Source: a bacterium HR40 (GTDB taxonomy: Bacteria > Pseudomonadota > Alphaproteobacteria > Geminicoccales > Geminicoccaceae). From it: a DNA stretch of 64,000 nucleotides. A model generated the notes under the pieces. The model was not told where the DNA came from, made no database searches, and saw only the letters and a program-made list of their open reading frames with translations. The stretch spans positions 337,791 through 401,790 of the forward strand of contig BEIQ01000003.1 of assembly GCA_002898275.1 (NCBI GenBank). The letters run 5' to 3'. Numbering within the stretch: position 1 is the stretch's first letter; every line of letters begins with the position of its first letter. The translations under genes and the position numbers were made by a program. This document shows, piece after piece, positions 7,853-19,890 of this stretch.

Positions 7853-10800
7853 CTAGCCGGCGAGGTCGCGGATCATCGCCACGCCGGGAATGCGGGCGAC
7901 GTCGGCACGGGCAGTGAGCGGCAGCCTGAGTTCCGCCGGCAGCTCGAGCACCACGCGTTCCTGGCCGCTCGTCGGGAGCCGCAGCCGGACGCGCGCGCCG
8001 CGGCCGCTGCCCGTGCGCTGCAAGAGCTCGCCCAGGCGGGGAAGGGCCTCGGCTCGCTCGAGCACGATCTCGAGCACGGCGGGCCTGGTCTCGAGCCTCG
8101 CGGAGAGGGGTTCGATGCGCTGCGCGACGAGCCTCACCCTCTCCTCCTCGACCCGGCAGTCGGCGTCGACGGCAAGCGGCTCGTGACCCTCGAGCAGCTC
8201 GCGCGAGCGCGAGAAGAGGTCCGAGAATACCGTCACCTCGAATTGGCCGCTCGGATCGGAAAAGGTGACGAAAGCGAAGCGGCCACGCTGGCTGCGCCGC
8301 TCCTGCCGCGCCACCACCACGCCGGCGAGCCGCAGGCTGCGCCCATCGAAGGCTGCCGGTTCGTCGAACAGGCGCGCGGCCAGAGTGAAACCGGCTGCCG
8401 GCAGCATATCGAGAAATCCGTCGAGCGGATGCGCCGAGAGATGGAAACCGAGCACGCTTTGCTCGTGCTGCAGCCGCTCGAGCAGGGGCCAATCGGAGAT
8501 CTGCGGCAGGGCGGGCTCGGCAACCTCCATGACGTCGCCCCCGAACAGAGTGGCCACGGCGGGATCGGGGGTGGCGTGGGCGCGAGCGTGGTGAAGGGCC
8601 GCCTCGATCGCCTCGAAAAGGCGGGCACGATGGGGATCGAGGCTGTCGAAGGCACCCGCCCGAACGAGCGCCTCGAGGATGCGCCGGTTGAGCACCCGGG
8701 GTCCGAGCCTGCGGGCGAACTCGAAGAAGCTCCGGAACGGACCGGCGCGCTCCCGTTCTGCCACGATCGCCGCCGCCGCCTGGTCGCCGATACCCTTGAT
8801 GGCCGAGAGGGCGAAGCGGACGCCGCGACCCTCGCCGCCTTCCTCGACACCGAAGGTGGCACCCGAGTGTTGCACGTCCGGTGGATAGAGGGGAATGCCC
8901 TTGCTCCGCATCTCCTGCCGATAGGCGGCGATCTTGGCCTGGTCCGCTTTTTCCATCGTCAGGACCGAGGCGTAGAACTCGGCCGGATGATTGGCCTTGA
9001 GCCAGGCGGTCTGGTAGGCGAGGAGGGCGTAGGCGGCCGCATGGCTCTTGTTGAACCCGTAGGAGGCGAACTTCGCCACCTGATCGAAGATGGCGGTGGC
9101 GAGATCCTCGGGAATGCCGCGCTCCATCGCGCCGCGCACGAAGACCTCGCGCTGGGCGTCCATTTCCGCCTTGATCTTCTTGCCCATGGCCCGGCGCAGG
9201 AGGTCGGCACCGCCGAGCGTGTAGCCCGCCAGGGTGCGGGCGATCTCCATGACCTGCTCCTGGTAGATGATGACCCCGTTGGTCTCGCGCAGGATCGGCT
9301 CGAGGGCCGGGTGGAGATAGCTCGGCCGCTCGACACCGTGTTTGACGGCGATGTAGCGCGGAATGTTGTCCATCGGGCCCGGCCGGTAGAGGGCAACCAT
9401 GGCGATGATGTCCTCGAAGCGATCCGGCCTGAGCCTGGCGAGGGCATCGCGCATGCCGCCCGATTCCAGCTGGAACACCCCCATGGTGTCGGCGCGGCCG
9501 AGGAGCTCGTAGGTGGCGCCGTCGTCGAGCGGCACCTTGGCGAGCTCGACCGCGAGCCCGCGCCGCCGCAGCAGGTCCTCGCCCATGCGCAGCATGGTGA
9601 GGGTGGTCAGGCCGAGGAAATCGAACTTCACCAGGCCGGCCTTCTCGACGTCCTTCATGTCGAATTGGGTGACCGGCATGTCGCTGTGGGGATCGCGGTA
9701 GAGAGGGATCAGCTCGACGAGCGGGCGGTCGCCGATGACCACCCCGGCGGCGTGGGTGGAGGCGTGCCGAGGCAATCCCTCGAGCCGGCTCGCGATCGCG
9801 ATCATGCGCGCGACATCGGGATCCGAATCCCGCAATTCGGCAAGCCGCGGCTCGAGTTCCAGCGCCTCCGCCAGGGTCACCGGATTGGCAGGGCTGTGGG
9901 GCACGAGCTTGCAGACCCGATCCACCAGGCCGTAGGGTAGCCCGAGCACCCGGCCGACATCGCGCAATACCGCCCGCGCCTGCAGCCGGCCGAAGGTGAT
10001 GATGTGGGCGACGCGGTCGGCGCCGTACTTGTCCCGCACGTAACGGATCACTTCGTCGCGCCGGTCCTGACAGAAGTCGATGTCGAAGTCCGGCATGGAC
10101 ACCCGCTCGGGATTGAGGAAACGCTCGAACAGCAGACCGAAGCGCAGCGGGTCGAGATCGGTGATGGCGAGCGCCCAGGCGACGAGGGAGCCGGCGCCGG
10201 AGCCGCGACCGGGCCCGACGGGAATGCCTCGTTCCTTGGCCCATCGAATGAAATCCGCGACGATCAGGAAATAGCCCGGAAACTCCATCCGCACGATGAC
10301 ATCGAGCTCGTATTCCAACCGCTCGCGATAGGGGCGAGCGACCTCCTCGCGTTCCTCCGCGCTCATCTCGGGCCGCCACAACTGTCTCTCGAGACGCTCT
10401 TGCAGGCCGGCGCGCGCCCGTACCCGGAGCTCTTCGGCCTCGTTGCGCCCCTCGGCGGTCGGATAGCGCGGCAGAATGGGCTTGCGGACGGGTGCCGCGA
10501 AGGCACAGCGTCGGGCGATCACCAAGGTATTCTCGATCGCCTCCGGCAGATCGGCGAACAGTGCCGCCATCTCTTCGCCGCTCTTGAAACGGTGTTCGGG
10601 CGTCACCTGCGGCCGGTCGGGATCGTCGAGGGTGGTGCCAGCACCGATGCACAGCAGCGCCGCATGGGCCTCGTACATGTCGGCGTCGGCGAAGTGCACG
10701 TCATTGGTGGCGACGATCGGCAGATCGAGGCGGTAGGCGAGGTCGAGGAAAGCCTCCTCCGTCTGCTCCTCTTCCGGAAGACCGTGACGCTGCAGCTCGA

Positions 10801-11320
10801 CGTAGAGGCGGTCGGGAAAACTTCGGGCGAGCTGCTCGAGCACCTGGCGAGCGCGCGACGGCTCACCGCGGCGGAGCAGGCTGCCGACCGGTCCGAAGGC
10901 ACCGCCGGTGAGCAAGATGAGACCGCTCGAGGCGGCGGCGAGCTGCTCCACGGACACCGCTGGCCGACCTTGGGTGGCGTCGAGCCAAGCGTCGCTCAAA
11001 AGCCGACAGAGATTGGCGTAGCCCGTGGCATTCTGGACGAGGAGGACGACCGCCGGCGGCTCCTCGTGCCGGCTTGCCGGGCGCCTGTCGCCATCGGGCA
11101 GGGCGAGGGGCAGGCTCGCCCCGACGACCGGCTGGATGCCCGCCTTCGTGGCAGCGGCACAGAAGCCCATGACGCCAAAGAGATTGGCATCGTCGGTCAC
11201 CGCCACCGCCGGCATGCGCAGCTCGCGGCAGAGCCGAACGAGCTCGTCGTGACGCACACAGCCGCGCAGCAGCGAATGGGCCGACCGCACCCGCAGATGG
11301 AGGAAAGGGGAGAGGCTCAT
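7853..11320 (-). CDS. dnaE: DNA polymerase III alpha subunit
   Basis: The replicative polymerase, about 1155 residues, close to the 1160 of E. coli DnaE. The N-terminal PHP domain starts [13 protein letters not shown]. The palm carries the catalytic acidic motif PDFDIDFC and the conserved [12 protein letters not shown] block. Later parts show the helix-hairpin-helix region ([19 protein letters not shown]) and an OB-fold domain ([19 protein letters not shown]). I chose ATG at 11320 because GAGGA lies nine bases upstream and the family N terminus begins there; in-frame ATGs up to 11377 add only Arg/Pro-rich sequence. It is divergent from the nuo operon across 239 bases. Confidence 0.97.
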   Translation of the reverse strand: MSLSPFLHLRVRSAHSLLRGCVRHDELVRLCRELRMPAVAVTDDANLFGVMGFCAAATKAGIQPVVGASLPLALPDGDRRPASRHEEPPAVVLLVQNATGYANLCRLLSDAWLDATQGRPAVSVEQLAAASSGLILLTGGAFGPVGSLLRRGEPSRARQVLEQLARSFPDRLYVELQRHGLPEEEQTEEAFLDLAYRLDLPIVATNDVHFADADMYEAHAALLCIGAGTTLDDPDRPQVTPEHRFKSGEEMAALFADLPEAIENTLVIARRCAFAAPVRKPILPRYPTAEGRNEAEELRVRARAGLQERLERQLWRPEMSAEEREEVARPYRERLEYELDVIVRMEFPGYFLIVADFIRWAKERGIPVGPGRGSGAGSLVAWALAITDLDPLRFGLLFERFLNPERVSMPDFDIDFCQDRRDEVIRYVRDKYGADRVAHIITFGRLQARAVLRDVGRVLGLPYGLVDRVCKLVPHSPANPVTLAEALELEPRLAELRDSDPDVARMIAIASRLEGLPRHASTHAAGVVIGDRPLVELIPLYRDPHSDMPVTQFDMKDVEKAGLVKFDFLGLTTLTMLRMGEDLLRRRGLAVELAKVPLDDGATYELLGRADTMGVFQLESGGMRDALARLRPDRFEDIIAMVALYRPGPMDNIPRYIAVKHGVERPSYLHPALEPILRETNGVIIYQEQVMEIARTLAGYTLGGADLLRRAMGKKIKAEMDAQREVFVRGAMERGIPEDLATAIFDQVAKFASYGFNKSHAAAYALLAYQTAWLKANHPAEFYASVLTMEKADQAKIAAYRQEMRSKGIPLYPPDVQHSGATFGVEEGGEGRGVRFALSAIKGIGDQAAAAIVAERERAGPFRSFFEFARRLGPRVLNRRILEALVRAGAFDSLDPHRARLFEAIEAALHHARAHATPDPAVATLFGGDVMEVAEPALPQISDWPLLERLQHEQSVLGFHLSAHPLDGFLDMLPAAGFTLAARLFDEPAAFDGRSLRLAGVVVARQERRSQRGRFAFVTFSDPSGQFEVTVFSDLFSRSRELLEGHEPLAVDADCRVEEERVRLVAQRIEPLSARLETRPAVLEIVLERAEALPRLGELLQRTGSGRGARVRLRLPTSGQERVVLELPAELRLPLTARADVARIPGVAMIRDLAG

Positions 11321-11481
11321 CCGCATCCGTCCTCGAGCGCCCGCCGACATGGGAACCGAGGACGGCCGAGCGGGCAAGGCGAACGGATGTTGGCCACCGC
11401 GCGGTCACCGGGCAGGCGATGCAGTCCGCCCTGCCGGGGCGGCGTGCCGCCGGTGGGACAGATCGGCGCGCCCGCCCAGCC

Positions 11482-11510
11482 TTGGCAAGGCCCCGGGGTG
11501 CTCCTATGTT
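11482..11510 (+). promoter_or_regulatory. Sigma70-like promoter of the nuo operon
   Basis: TTGGCA at 11482-11487 and TATGTT at 11505-11510 are separated by exactly 17 bases, placing transcription start near 11517, about 43 bases before the nuoA GTG. An imperfect dyad, 11493-11501 with 11511-11519 (nine pairs including one G-T), flanks the -10 box and could be an operator or a leader hairpin. Confidence 0.6.
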
Positions 11511-11559
11511 GCGCCCCGGCATGGGTATGGCGCCGCCGCACGCGCCGGGGAGCTGCGCC

Positions 11560-11928
11560 GTGCAGCAGTCCTATCTCTTCGAATATCTGCCGATCCTCGT
11601 GTTTTTGGGCATCGCGCTGGGGTTGGCGGTGGCGATCCTGCTCGCCTCCTGGCTCATCGCCCCGCAACATCCCGAGCGCGAGAAACTGTCCGCCTACGAG
11701 TGCGGTTTCGAGCCCTTCGACGATGCGCGCGGCCGCTTCGATGTGCGCTTCTATCTGGTGGCCATCCTGTTCATCATCTTCGACCTCGAAGTCGCGTTCC
11801 TCTTTCCCTGGGCGGTGGCGCTCGGCGACATCGGTGTCTTCGGCTTCTGGTCGATGATGCTGTTCCTCGCGGTGCTCACGGTCGGCTTCGCGTACGAGTG
11901 GAAGAAGGGAGCCCTCGAATGGGAGTGA
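11560..11928 (+). CDS. nuoA: NADH-quinone oxidoreductase subunit A
   Basis: A 122-residue membrane subunit of complex I with three transmembrane helices. The conserved loop [20 protein letters not shown] follows helix one, as in all NuoA/ND3 proteins. I start it at GTG 11560, seven bases after GGGGAG, which gives the usual alphaproteobacterial length. Upstream ATGs at 11506, 11521 and 11527 are in frame, but 11506 lies inside the putative -10 box and all would add a Pro-rich non-conserved tail. It is the first gene of the 14-gene complex I operon and overlaps nuoB by 10 bases. Confidence 0.95.
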   Translation: MQQSYLFEYLPILVFLGIALGLAVAILLASWLIAPQHPEREKLSAYECGFEPFDDARGRFDVRFYLVAILFIIFDLEVAFLFPWAVALGDIGVFGFWSMMLFLAVLTVGFAYEWKKGALEWE

Positions 11929-12446
11929 GCGGCAGCGTCGCGCCGGCCGCTTCCGACCGGCTGTTCGAGCGGGTCAGCGAGGGCCTCGAGAAGCGAGGCT
12001 TTTTCGTGACGAGCCTGGATGCCCTGGTCACCTGGGCGCGCTCCGGCAGCCTCTGGCCCATGACCTTCGGGCTCGCCTGCTGCGCCGTGGAGATGATGCA
12101 CGCCGCAGCGAGCCGCTACGACCTCGACCGCTTCGGCCTCGTCTTCCGACCCAGTCCGCGCCAGAGCGACGTCATGATCGTCGCCGGTACCCTATGCAAC
12201 AAGATGGCTCCGGCCCTGCGCAAGGTCTACGATCAGATGGCCGAGCCGCGCTACGTGATATCCATGGGCAGCTGCGCCAATGGCGGCGGCTACTATCATT
12301 TTTCCTACTCGGTGGTGCGGGGCTGCGACCGCATCGTGCCGGTCGATATCTACGTGCCGGGCTGCCCGCCCACCGCGGAGGCGCTCGTCTACGGCATCCT
12401 GCAGCTGCAGAAGAAGATCCGCCGCAAGGGCACCCTCGAGCGCTGA
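11919..12446 (+). CDS. nuoB: NADH-quinone oxidoreductase subunit B (iron-sulfur cluster N2)
   Basis: A 175-residue peripheral-arm subunit holding the terminal cluster N2 that passes electrons to quinone. The cluster ligands are visible in [10 protein letters not shown] (adjacent cysteines), [11 protein letters not shown] and [11 protein letters not shown]. The stretch [19 protein letters not shown] is the strongly conserved quinone-site region and includes the segment modified by NDUFAF5 in mitochondria. A possible NDUFAF5-like enzyme is encoded at 52981-53874. The start overlaps the end of nuoA. Confidence 0.97.
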   Translation: MGVSGSVAPAASDRLFERVSEGLEKRGFFVTSLDALVTWARSGSLWPMTFGLACCAVEMMHAAASRYDLDRFGLVFRPSPRQSDVMIVAGTLCNKMAPALRKVYDQMAEPRYVISMGSCANGGGYYHFSYSVVRGCDRIVPVDIYVPGCPPTAEALVYGILQLQKKIRRKGTLER

Positions 12447-12456
12447 GGAACGGAGG

Positions 12457-13083
12457 ATGAGCGTGGAGACCGGGCCGCAGACCGTCGAGGCGCTCGAGGA
12501 CATGCTCGCCACCATCGAGGCGAAGCTCGGCGACCTCTTGCTCGAGAGTCGGATCGCTCATGGCGAGCTCACCATCGTGGTGCCAGCGTCCCGGATCGTC
12601 GAGGTGCTGACCTGGCTCAGGGACGAGCCGGCCATGCTCTTCAGCGAGCTCGTCGATCTGTGCGGCGTCGATTGGCCGGAGCGGGAGCAGCGCTTCGACG
12701 TCGTCTACCACCTTTTGTCGCTGCACCATAACCAGAGGCTACGGGTGAAGGTGCGCACCGACGAACATACCCCGGTCCCTTCGGTTACCGCCGTCTATCC
12801 CACCGCAGGTTGGTTCGAGCGGGAGGCGTGGGACATGTTCGGCATCCTGTTCTCGGACCATCCGGATCTGCGGCGGATCCTCACCGATTACGGTTTCGAG
12901 GGGCATCCGCTGAGGAAGGACTTTCCGCTCACCGGCTATGTCGAGGTCCGCTACGACGACGACCAGAAACGGGTGGTCTACGAGCCGGTGAAGCTCCGGC
13001 AGGACTTTCGCAACTTCGATTTCCTCTCACCGTGGGAGGGCCTGCAAGGCTTCCTGCCGGGCGACGAGAAAGCGACGAGCTGA
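12457..13083 (+). CDS. nuoC: NADH-quinone oxidoreductase subunit C
   Basis: A 208-residue peripheral-arm subunit homologous to the mitochondrial 30-kDa subunit. The family signature is the [20 protein letters not shown] region followed by [15 protein letters not shown] 12457 follows GGAGG directly after nuoB. nuoC and nuoD are separate genes here, unlike the fused nuoCD of enterobacteria. Confidence 0.96.
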   Translation: MSVETGPQTVEALEDMLATIEAKLGDLLLESRIAHGELTIVVPASRIVEVLTWLRDEPAMLFSELVDLCGVDWPEREQRFDVVYHLLSLHHNQRLRVKVRTDEHTPVPSVTAVYPTAGWFEREAWDMFGILFSDHPDLRRILTDYGFEGHPLRKDFPLTGYVEVRYDDDQKRVVYEPVKLRQDFRNFDFLSPWEGLQGFLPGDEKATS

Positions 13084-13149
13084 GTCGAGGGGCAGCACCG
13101 CGACCGGCGGCGGCGAACGGCCGGAGGTGGTACCTGCCGGAGCGACGGC

Positions 13150-14328
13150 ATGAGCGAGACGACGATCCGCACCTTCAGCGTCAACTTCGGACCGCAGCAT
13201 CCGGCGGCCCACGGCGTCCTTCGGCTGGTGCTGGAAATGGACGGCGAAGTGGTGGAGCGCGCCGATCCGCATATCGGTCTGTTGCATCGCGGCACAGAAA
13301 AGCTCATCGAGTATCGCCCCTACTTGCAGAACATCGGCTATTTCGACCGTCTCGATTACGTCTCGATGATGTGCCAGGAGCACAGCTATGTACTCGCCGT
13401 GGAGAAGCTCCTGGGCATCACCCCGCCAATTCGCGCTCAATACATTCGAGTGCTATTCTGCGAGATCACGCGCATTCTCAATCATCTCCTCAATATCACG
13501 ACCATGGCGCTCGACATCGGAGCGATGACCCCGCTTCTTTGGGGGTTCGAGCAGCGCGAAAAGCTCATGGAGTTCTACGAGGCGGTGTCGGGCGCCCGCA
13601 TGCATGCCAACTATTTCCGATTCGGCGGTGTCGCGAAGGATATGCCAGCCGGGCTCGAGGAGCGCATCGCCGAATGGTGCGACCAGTTCATGCCGTTCAT
13701 GGACGATCTCGAGACGCTGCTCACCGAGAACCGCATCTTCAAGCAGCGCACCGTCGACATCGGCGTGGTGTCGGCCGAGGATGCGCTGGCCTGGGGCTTC
13801 TCGGGGCCGATGCTGCGCGCCTCCGGGATCGCCTGGGATCTGCGCAAGGCTCAGCCCTACGAGGTCTACGACCGCATGGATTTCGACATTCCCGTCGGCC
13901 GGCACGGCGACTGTTACGATCGCTATCTCGTGCGCATGTGGGAGATGCGGGAATCGGTGAAGATCATCCGCCAGTGCCTGGAACAGATGCCAGAGGGGCC
14001 GGTGCGCTTGCCCAATCACAAGGTGACGCCGCCGCCGCGCGCCGAAATGAAGCGGTCGATGGAGGCGCTCATCCACCACTTCAAGCTCTACACCGAGGGA
14101 ATCCACGTGCCCAAAGGCGAGGTCTACGTGGCGACCGAGAATCCCAAGGGAGAGTTCGGCGTCTATCTCGTGTCCGACGGCACCAATCGGCCTTACCGCT
14201 GCAAGATCCGCTCGCCTGGCTATGCGCATCTGCAGGCCCTCGAGAAAATGGCGAAGGGCCACCAGCTCGCGGACACGGTGGCGATCATCGGGTCGCTCGA
14301 CATCGTCTTCGGGGAGATCGATCGGTGA
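13150..14328 (+). CDS. nuoD: NADH-quinone oxidoreductase subunit D
   Basis: A 392-residue homologue of the mitochondrial 49-kDa subunit and of NiFe-hydrogenase large subunits. With NuoB it forms the quinone-binding cavity. The N terminus shows [14 protein letters not shown] and [13 protein letters not shown]; the C terminus ends in [12 protein letters not shown], the standard family ending. It starts 66 bases after nuoC with a GGAG-type site nearby, and its stop codon overlaps the nuoE GTG. Confidence 0.97.
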   Translation: MSETTIRTFSVNFGPQHPAAHGVLRLVLEMDGEVVERADPHIGLLHRGTEKLIEYRPYLQNIGYFDRLDYVSMMCQEHSYVLAVEKLLGITPPIRAQYIRVLFCEITRILNHLLNITTMALDIGAMTPLLWGFEQREKLMEFYEAVSGARMHANYFRFGGVAKDMPAGLEERIAEWCDQFMPFMDDLETLLTENRIFKQRTVDIGVVSAEDALAWGFSGPMLRASGIAWDLRKAQPYEVYDRMDFDIPVGRHGDCYDRYLVRMWEMRESVKIIRQCLEQMPEGPVRLPNHKVTPPPRAEMKRSMEALIHHFKLYTEGIHVPKGEVYVATENPKGEFGVYLVSDGTNRPYRCKIRSPGYAHLQALEKMAKGHQLADTVAIIGSLDIVFGEIDR

Positions 14329-14951
14329 CCTCCGCGCCGTCGAAGAAGACGCCGGTCGGAGTCATGGCCCCCGACGTCGACCGCTTCGCCTTCACCCCCG
14401 AGAACCTGGAGAAGGCGCGCGAGATCCTCCGTCGCTATCCCGAGGGGCGCCAGCAGAGCGCGGTGCTGCCGCTTTTGCATCTCGCCCAAGCGCAGCACGG
14501 CGGTTGGCTGCCGCAGGCGGCCCTCGACTATGTCGCTGACTTCCTCGGCATGCCGCGGATTCGCGTCTACGAGGTGGCGACTTTCTACGACATGTTCAAT
14601 CTCGAGCCGGTGGGTCGCATCCAGGTACGGGTCTGCACCACCACGCCCTGCTGGCTGTGCGGTTCCGACCAGGTGCTGCAGGCCTGCCGCGACGTGCTCG
14701 GCATCGACGTCGGCGAGTCCACCCCGGACGGCCGCTTCTTCCTGCGCGAGTTCGAGTGCCTCGGCGCCTGCGCCAATGCGCCGGTGATGTGGATCGACGA
14801 CGACTACTACGAGGACCTCGACTACGGCCGCGCCCGGGCGGTGCTGGAAGCGCTCAAGCGTGGCGAAAAGCCCAAGCCTGGCCCGCAGTCGGGGCGCTGC
14901 GGCTCGATGCCCGCGGGCGGCAAGACCACGCTCTTGTTCCGGGAGGAGTGA
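14325..14951 (+). CDS. nuoE: NADH-quinone oxidoreductase subunit E (2Fe-2S)
   Basis: A thioredoxin-fold [2Fe-2S] subunit of the NADH dehydrogenase module. Cluster N1a ligands are in [11 protein letters not shown] and CLGACANAP. From GTG 14325, overlapping the nuoD stop, it has 208 residues. An alternative ATG at 14364 would begin [10 protein letters not shown], which is nearer the usual N terminus; the GTGA overlap argues mildly for the longer form. The C-terminal Lys/Pro/Gly-rich tail after [10 protein letters not shown] is common in alphaproteobacterial NuoE. Confidence 0.94.
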   Translation: MTSAPSKKTPVGVMAPDVDRFAFTPENLEKAREILRRYPEGRQQSAVLPLLHLAQAQHGGWLPQAALDYVADFLGMPRIRVYEVATFYDMFNLEPVGRIQVRVCTTTPCWLCGSDQVLQACRDVLGIDVGESTPDGRFFLREFECLGACANAPVMWIDDDYYEDLDYGRARAVLEALKRGEKPKPGPQSGRCGSMPAGGKTTLLFREE

Positions 14952-14954
14952 GGG

Positions 14955-16256
14955 ATGCTGCGCGACCGCGACCGCATCTTCACCAACCTCTATGGCGAAC
15001 AACCGTGGCATCTCGAGGCGGCGCGCCGGCGCGGCGACTGGGACGGCACGCGCGATCTCATCCTCCTCGGCCGCGAGCGGATCGTCCAGGAGATCAAGGA
15101 TTCCGGCCTGCGGGGCCGCGGCGGCGCCGGTTTCCCGACCGGTCTCAAATGGTCCTTCATGCCCAAGCAGAGCGACGGTGGACCGGTCTATCTGCTGGTG
15201 AACGCCGACGAATCGGAACCCGGCACCTGCAAGGACCGAGAGATCCTGAGGAACGAGCCGCACAAGCTCATCGAGGGGATCGTGCTGGCCGGTGCCGCCA
15301 TGGGGGCCACCCACTGCTACGTCTATGTGCGGGGCGAGTTCGTGCGCGAGGCGCAGATCCTCGAAGCGGCGGTGCGCGAGGCCTACGAGGCGGGGCTCGT
15401 GGGGCGCAACGCCTGCGGCTCGGGTTACGACATCGAGATCGTCGTCCACCGCGGGGCCGGAGCTTATATCTGCGGCGAGGAGACCGGGCTCATCGAGAGC
15501 CTCGAGGGCAAGAAGGGCCAGCCGCGGCTGAAGCCGCCGTTTCCCGCTGCGGTCGGCCTCTATGGGCGACCGACCACCGTCAACAATGTCGAGACCATCG
15601 CCGTCGTACCGACCATTTTGCGCCGCGGCGCCTCGTGGTTCGCCAGCCTCGGCCGGCCGCGCAACACCGGTACCAAGATCTTCTGCATCTCCGGCCACGT
15701 GAACCACCCCTGCACGGTAGAGGAGGAGATGGGCATTCCGCTGCGCGAGCTCATCGAGCGCCACGCCGGCGGGGTCAGGGGCGGCTGGGACAATCTGCTC
15801 GCGGTGATCCCGGGTGGCTCGTCGGTCCCCCTCATTCCCAAGTCGGTCTGCGACACCGTGCGCATGGACTTCGACAGCCTCGTCGAGGTCAAGAGCGGCC
15901 TCGGCACGGCGGGCGTGATCGTGATGGATCGCAGTACCGATATCGTGCGGGCCATCGGGCGTTTGTCGCGGTTCTATATGCACGAATCCTGTGGCCAGTG
16001 CACGCCCTGCCGGGAAGGGACGGGATGGTTGTGGCGCATGATGGAGCGCCTCGCCCTGGGCGATGCGGAACCGGAGGAGATCGACCTCCTCTACGAGGTA
16101 TCCAAGCAGATCGAGGGCCATACCATCTGCGCCCTCGGTGACGCCGCTGCCTGGCCGGTGCAGGGGCTCATCCGTCACTTCCGTCCGGAACTCGAGCGGC
16201 GGATCGAGGAACGCCGGCGGCGAGTCGCCACGCGCGCCGCCGAAACGGTCGCCTGA
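14955..16256 (+). CDS. nuoF: NADH-quinone oxidoreductase subunit F (NADH/FMN binding)
   Basis: A 433-residue catalytic subunit that oxidises NADH with FMN and holds the N3 [4Fe-4S] cluster. Visible motifs are [13 protein letters not shown] (NADH site), [14 protein letters not shown] (FMN site) and [12 protein letters not shown] (cluster cysteines). It follows nuoE with 3 bases between, and the start has GAGG just upstream. Confidence 0.97.
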   Translation: MLRDRDRIFTNLYGEQPWHLEAARRRGDWDGTRDLILLGRERIVQEIKDSGLRGRGGAGFPTGLKWSFMPKQSDGGPVYLLVNADESEPGTCKDREILRNEPHKLIEGIVLAGAAMGATHCYVYVRGEFVREAQILEAAVREAYEAGLVGRNACGSGYDIEIVVHRGAGAYICGEETGLIESLEGKKGQPRLKPPFPAAVGLYGRPTTVNNVETIAVVPTILRRGASWFASLGRPRNTGTKIFCISGHVNHPCTVEEEMGIPLRELIERHAGGVRGGWDNLLAVIPGGSSVPLIPKSVCDTVRMDFDSLVEVKSGLGTAGVIVMDRSTDIVRAIGRLSRFYMHESCGQCTPCREGTGWLWRMMERLALGDAEPEEIDLLYEVSKQIEGHTICALGDAAAWPVQGLIRHFRPELERRIEERRRRVATRAAETVA

Positions 16257-16266
16257 GGGACGGCAG

Positions 16267-18348
16267 ATGCCGAAGATCGTCATCGACGGCAGGGAATACG
16301 AGGTTCCGGCTGGGATCACCATCTTCCAGGCCTGCGAGCTCGCCGGCATCGAGATTCCGCATTTCTGCTACCATCCGCGGCTCAACATCGCCGGGAACTG
16401 CCGGATGTGCCTGGTGGAGGTGGAGAAGTCGCCGAAACCGGTGGCATCCTGTGCCATGCCCGTAGCCGATGGCATGGTGGTCCACACCGACACGCCCCTC
16501 GTCCATCGAGCCCGACGGGGCGTTCTGGAGTTCCTGTTGATCAACCATCCGCTCGACTGCCCGATCTGCGATCAGGGCGGCGAGTGCGATCTCCAGGACC
16601 TCACGCTCTTCTACGGACCGGATCATTCGCGTTACCGCGAGAACAAGCGGACGGTCGCCGACAAATATCTCGGGCCCTTGATCTCGACCCACATGACGCG
16701 CTGCATCCACTGCACGCGTTGCATCCGCTTCCTCACCGAGGTTGCCGGGGTCGAGGAGCTCGGCGCCGTCCACCGCGGCGAGCATATGGAAATCACCAAT
16801 TACATCGAGGCGGCGCTCCGCTCGGAATTGCAGGGCAACGTCATCGATCTCTGTCCGGTGGGGGCGCTCAATTCCAAGCCATTCGAGTATCGGGCGCGCC
16901 CGTGGGAGCTGAGGAAGACCGAATCGATCGATGTCATGGACGCGGTCGGCTCGAATATCCGGGTGGATTCGCGTGGCAACGAGGTGATGCGGATTTTGCC
17001 TCGGCTGCACGAAGACGTGAACGAGGAATGGATCTCGGATCGCAGCCGCTTCGCCTACGACGGCCTCCGCTACCGTCGCCTCGATGTGCCCATGGTACGC
17101 CGGGGCGGGCGACTCGAGGAAGCCTCGTGGCGAGACGCCTTACGCGCCATCCGCGAGCGGGTCGCGGGATTGTCCGGCGAGCGCATCGCCTTCATTGTCG
17201 GCGATCTCGCCTGTGCCGAGAGCATGCTTATGGTGCGCGAGCTGGCGCAGCGGCTCGGCTGCCCCAATGTCGATTGCCGGCAGGACGGTGCCCGACTGTC
17301 GGCGCGCCACCGCGTCGAATATCTCTTCAACACCACGATCGCCGGCATCGAGCGCGCCGATCTCTGCCTGCTCGTCGGCACCAACCCGCGCTGGGAGGCT
17401 CCGCTCATCAATGCCCGGCTGCGCAAGCGCTGGCGCATGGGCGGCTTCCGCGTGGCGCGCGTCGGCGCCGCCTTCGATCTCACCTATCCCGTCGAGGATC
17501 TGGGCGACAGCCCCGAAGTGCTCGCTGCCATCGCCGATGGCAGTCACCCCTTCGCCGCGGCGCTGGCACGGGCGGAGCGCCCGATGCTGGTGCTCGGCAT
17601 GGGAGCACTGGCACGGCCCGACGGCGCGGCCATCCTCGCCCTCGCCCATCGCATCGGCGAGCGCTACCCGCTGCTGCGCGAGGGATGGAACGGCTACAAT
17701 GTGCTGCACACCGCGGCGGCGCGCGTGGGCGGCCTCGATCTCGGCCTGGTGCCGGAGGAGGGCGGACGCGACGTGGCCGGCATCCTCGACGGCGTCGAGA
17801 AGGGAGAGATCGAGGTCGTCTATCTGCTCGGGGCCGACGAGATCGACGTGTCCCGCCTCGAGCGCGCGTTCGTCATCTACCAGGGCACCCATGGCGACCG
17901 CGGTGCACCAGTGGCCGATGTCGTGCTGCCGGGTGCCGCCTACACCGAGAAGAATGCCACCTGGGTCAACACCGAAGGGCGAGTGCAGCGCGGTCGCCTG
18001 GCCGTGTTCCCTCCCGGGGAGGCGCGGGAGGATTGGAAGATCCTGCGGGCGCTGTCGGAAGTTCTGGGCTGCCCGGTGCCGCTCGACGACCTCGCCGCGG
18101 TGCGGCGGCGGATGGCCGAAGTGGCACCGACGTTCGCCCACGAGGACACGATCCAGCCGGCGGCGTGGGCGCGGTTCGGCGAAGCGGGACCGCTCTCCCC
18201 GCAACCGCTACGCTCGCCGGTCGAGGATTTCTATCTCGTCAATCCCATCTGTCGCGCGTCGAAGACGATGCAGCGCTGCTCCGCCGAGATCCTCAACGGG
18301 CAGATGCCCGAGGAGCGGCGGCTGGCGGTGGAGGTGCACATTGTCTGA
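16267..18348 (+). CDS. nuoG: NADH-quinone oxidoreductase subunit G
   Basis: A 693-residue iron-sulfur subunit with a molybdopterin-oxidoreductase-like C-terminal half. The N-terminal ferredoxin domain carries [15 protein letters not shown] for the [2Fe-2S] cluster. [18 protein letters not shown] gives the His-Cys3 [4Fe-4S] site, and [13 protein letters not shown] with DLCPVGAL gives the next cluster. The length suits alphaproteobacterial NuoG, shorter than the 900-residue E. coli form. Its end overlaps the nuoH TTG start by 8 bases. Confidence 0.96.
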   Translation: MPKIVIDGREYEVPAGITIFQACELAGIEIPHFCYHPRLNIAGNCRMCLVEVEKSPKPVASCAMPVADGMVVHTDTPLVHRARRGVLEFLLINHPLDCPICDQGGECDLQDLTLFYGPDHSRYRENKRTVADKYLGPLISTHMTRCIHCTRCIRFLTEVAGVEELGAVHRGEHMEITNYIEAALRSELQGNVIDLCPVGALNSKPFEYRARPWELRKTESIDVMDAVGSNIRVDSRGNEVMRILPRLHEDVNEEWISDRSRFAYDGLRYRRLDVPMVRRGGRLEEASWRDALRAIRERVAGLSGERIAFIVGDLACAESMLMVRELAQRLGCPNVDCRQDGARLSARHRVEYLFNTTIAGIERADLCLLVGTNPRWEAPLINARLRKRWRMGGFRVARVGAAFDLTYPVEDLGDSPEVLAAIADGSHPFAAALARAERPMLVLGMGALARPDGAAILALAHRIGERYPLLREGWNGYNVLHTAAARVGGLDLGLVPEEGGRDVAGILDGVEKGEIEVVYLLGADEIDVSRLERAFVIYQGTHGDRGAPVADVVLPGAAYTEKNATWVNTEGRVQRGRLAVFPPGEAREDWKILRALSEVLGCPVPLDDLAAVRRRMAEVAPTFAHEDTIQPAAWARFGEAGPLSPQPLRSPVEDFYLVNPICRASKTMQRCSAEILNGQMPEERRLAVEVHIV

Positions 18349-19354
18349 GCTGTTCGTCGGCACGATCTGGCCGCTTTTCGAGCTCGTGCTGCTCACCCTG
18401 CTCATCGTCGTGCCGTTGCTGCTGGCCGTCGCCTATTTGACCTATGCCGAACGCAAGATCATCGCTGCCATGCAGCTGCGGCAGGGACCGATGTTCGTTG
18501 GACCCTATGGGCTGTTGCAGCCCCTGGCCGATGGTCTCAAGCTCTTGTTCAAAGAGACCGTCATTCCCACCCGCGCCAACAAGGGCGTGTTCGTGGCCGC
18601 ACCGATCGTCACCTTCGTGCTGGCGCTCGTCGGCTGGGCGGTGATCCCCTTCGGACCCGGTCTCGTCCTCGCCGACATCAACGTCGGCGTCCTCTACCTC
18701 TTCGCCGTGAGTTCGCTCGGCGTCTACGGGATCGTCATGGCCGGTTGGGCGTCGAACTCGCGTTACGCCTTTCTCGGGGCGCTGCGCTCTTCCGCCCAGA
18801 TGGTGAGCTACGAGATCGCGATCGGTCTCGTCATCATCAGCGTGCTCATCAGCGCCGGTTCGCTCAACCTGTCGGAGATCGTGGAGGCCCAGGCGCGGCA
18901 CGGGTGGTACGTCCTCTGGCACTTTCCGATGTTCATGATCTTTCTCGTCTCGATCCTGGCCGAGACCAATCGACATCCCTTCGATCTTCCCGAGGACGAG
19001 GCCAGTCTGGTGACCGGCTACAACGTCGAATATTCTTCGATGGCGTTCGCCCTCTTCTTTCTTGGCGAATACGCCAACATGATACTGATGAGCGCGATCT
19101 GCTCGATCCTTTTCCTCGGCGGCTGGCTGCCACCGCTCGATATCGCTCCCTTTACCTGGATTCCGGGACCGGTCTGGTTCGCCCTCAAAATCTCGGCGAT
19201 CTTGTTCGTCTACATTTGGGCACGCGCGACCCTTCCGCGCTACCGATACGACCAGCTGATGCGCCTCGGCTGGAAGGTCTTCTTGCCCGCGGCCCTGCTG
19301 TGGATCGTCGTCACCTCCGGCGCGATGGTGGCGTTGGATCTCCTGCCCAAATGA
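18341..19354 (+). CDS. nuoH: NADH-quinone oxidoreductase subunit H
   Basis: A 337-residue membrane subunit (ND1 homologue) that forms part of the quinone tunnel. Conserved segments are [34 protein letters not shown], and [20 protein letters not shown] with the essential Glu residues. The only sensible start is TTG 18341 inside the end of nuoG, because no ATG or GTG lies nearby in frame and the encoded MSELFVG fits the family N terminus. A weak start at this position may lower the translation rate. Confidence 0.95.
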   Translation: MSELFVGTIWPLFELVLLTLLIVVPLLLAVAYLTYAERKIIAAMQLRQGPMFVGPYGLLQPLADGLKLLFKETVIPTRANKGVFVAAPIVTFVLALVGWAVIPFGPGLVLADINVGVLYLFAVSSLGVYGIVMAGWASNSRYAFLGALRSSAQMVSYEIAIGLVIISVLISAGSLNLSEIVEAQARHGWYVLWHFPMFMIFLVSILAETNRHPFDLPEDEASLVTGYNVEYSSMAFALFFLGEYANMILMSAICSILFLGGWLPPLDIAPFTWIPGPVWFALKISAILFVYIWARATLPRYRYDQLMRLGWKVFLPAALLWIVVTSGAMVALDLLPK

Positions 19355-19368
19355 CCGGGAGACCGTCC

Positions 19369-19860
19369 GTGAGTCTCGCCCTCGACCGCCTCGCCCGCAC
19401 GCTTTTGTGGAAGGAGCTGGTGCAGGGATTCGCGCTCACGTTCCGCTACATGTTCCGGCCCAAGGTGACCCTCAACTACCCCTACGAGAAAGGGCCGAAA
19501 TCCCCGCGTTTTCGAGGCGAGCACGCGCTCCGGCGCTATCCCAACGGCGAGGAGCGCTGCATTGCCTGCAAGCTGTGCGAGGCGATCTGTCCGGCCCAGG
19601 CGATCACCATCGAGGCCGAACCGCGGCCGGACGGCAGTCGGCGGACCACCCGCTACGATATCGATATGGTGAAATGCATCTATTGCGGGTTGTGCGAGGA
19701 GGCCTGCCCGGTCGATGCCATCGTCGAGGGGCCCAACATGGAATTCGCCGCCGAGACTCGCGAGGAGCTCATCTACACCAAGGAAAAGCTGCTGGCCAAT
19801 GGCGAACGCTGGGAACGCGAGCTGGCGCTGCGGCTCGAGCTCGACGCTCCCTATCGCTGA
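19369..19860 (+). CDS. nuoI: NADH-quinone oxidoreductase subunit I (two 4Fe-4S)
   Basis: A ferredoxin-like subunit of 163 residues that bridges the peripheral and membrane arms. Two cluster motifs are seen, [12 protein letters not shown] and [12 protein letters not shown]. The start is GTG 19369, seven bases after GGGAG. An ATG at 19351 that overlaps the nuoH stop would add six residues and remains possible. Confidence 0.95.
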   Translation: MSLALDRLARTLLWKELVQGFALTFRYMFRPKVTLNYPYEKGPKSPRFRGEHALRRYPNGEERCIACKLCEAICPAQAITIEAEPRPDGSRRTTRYDIDMVKCIYCGLCEEACPVDAIVEGPNMEFAAETREELIYTKEKLLANGERWERELALRLELDAPYR

Positions 19861-19890
19861 GCGTTGCGCCCCAAGCGGAACGGCCCTGCC

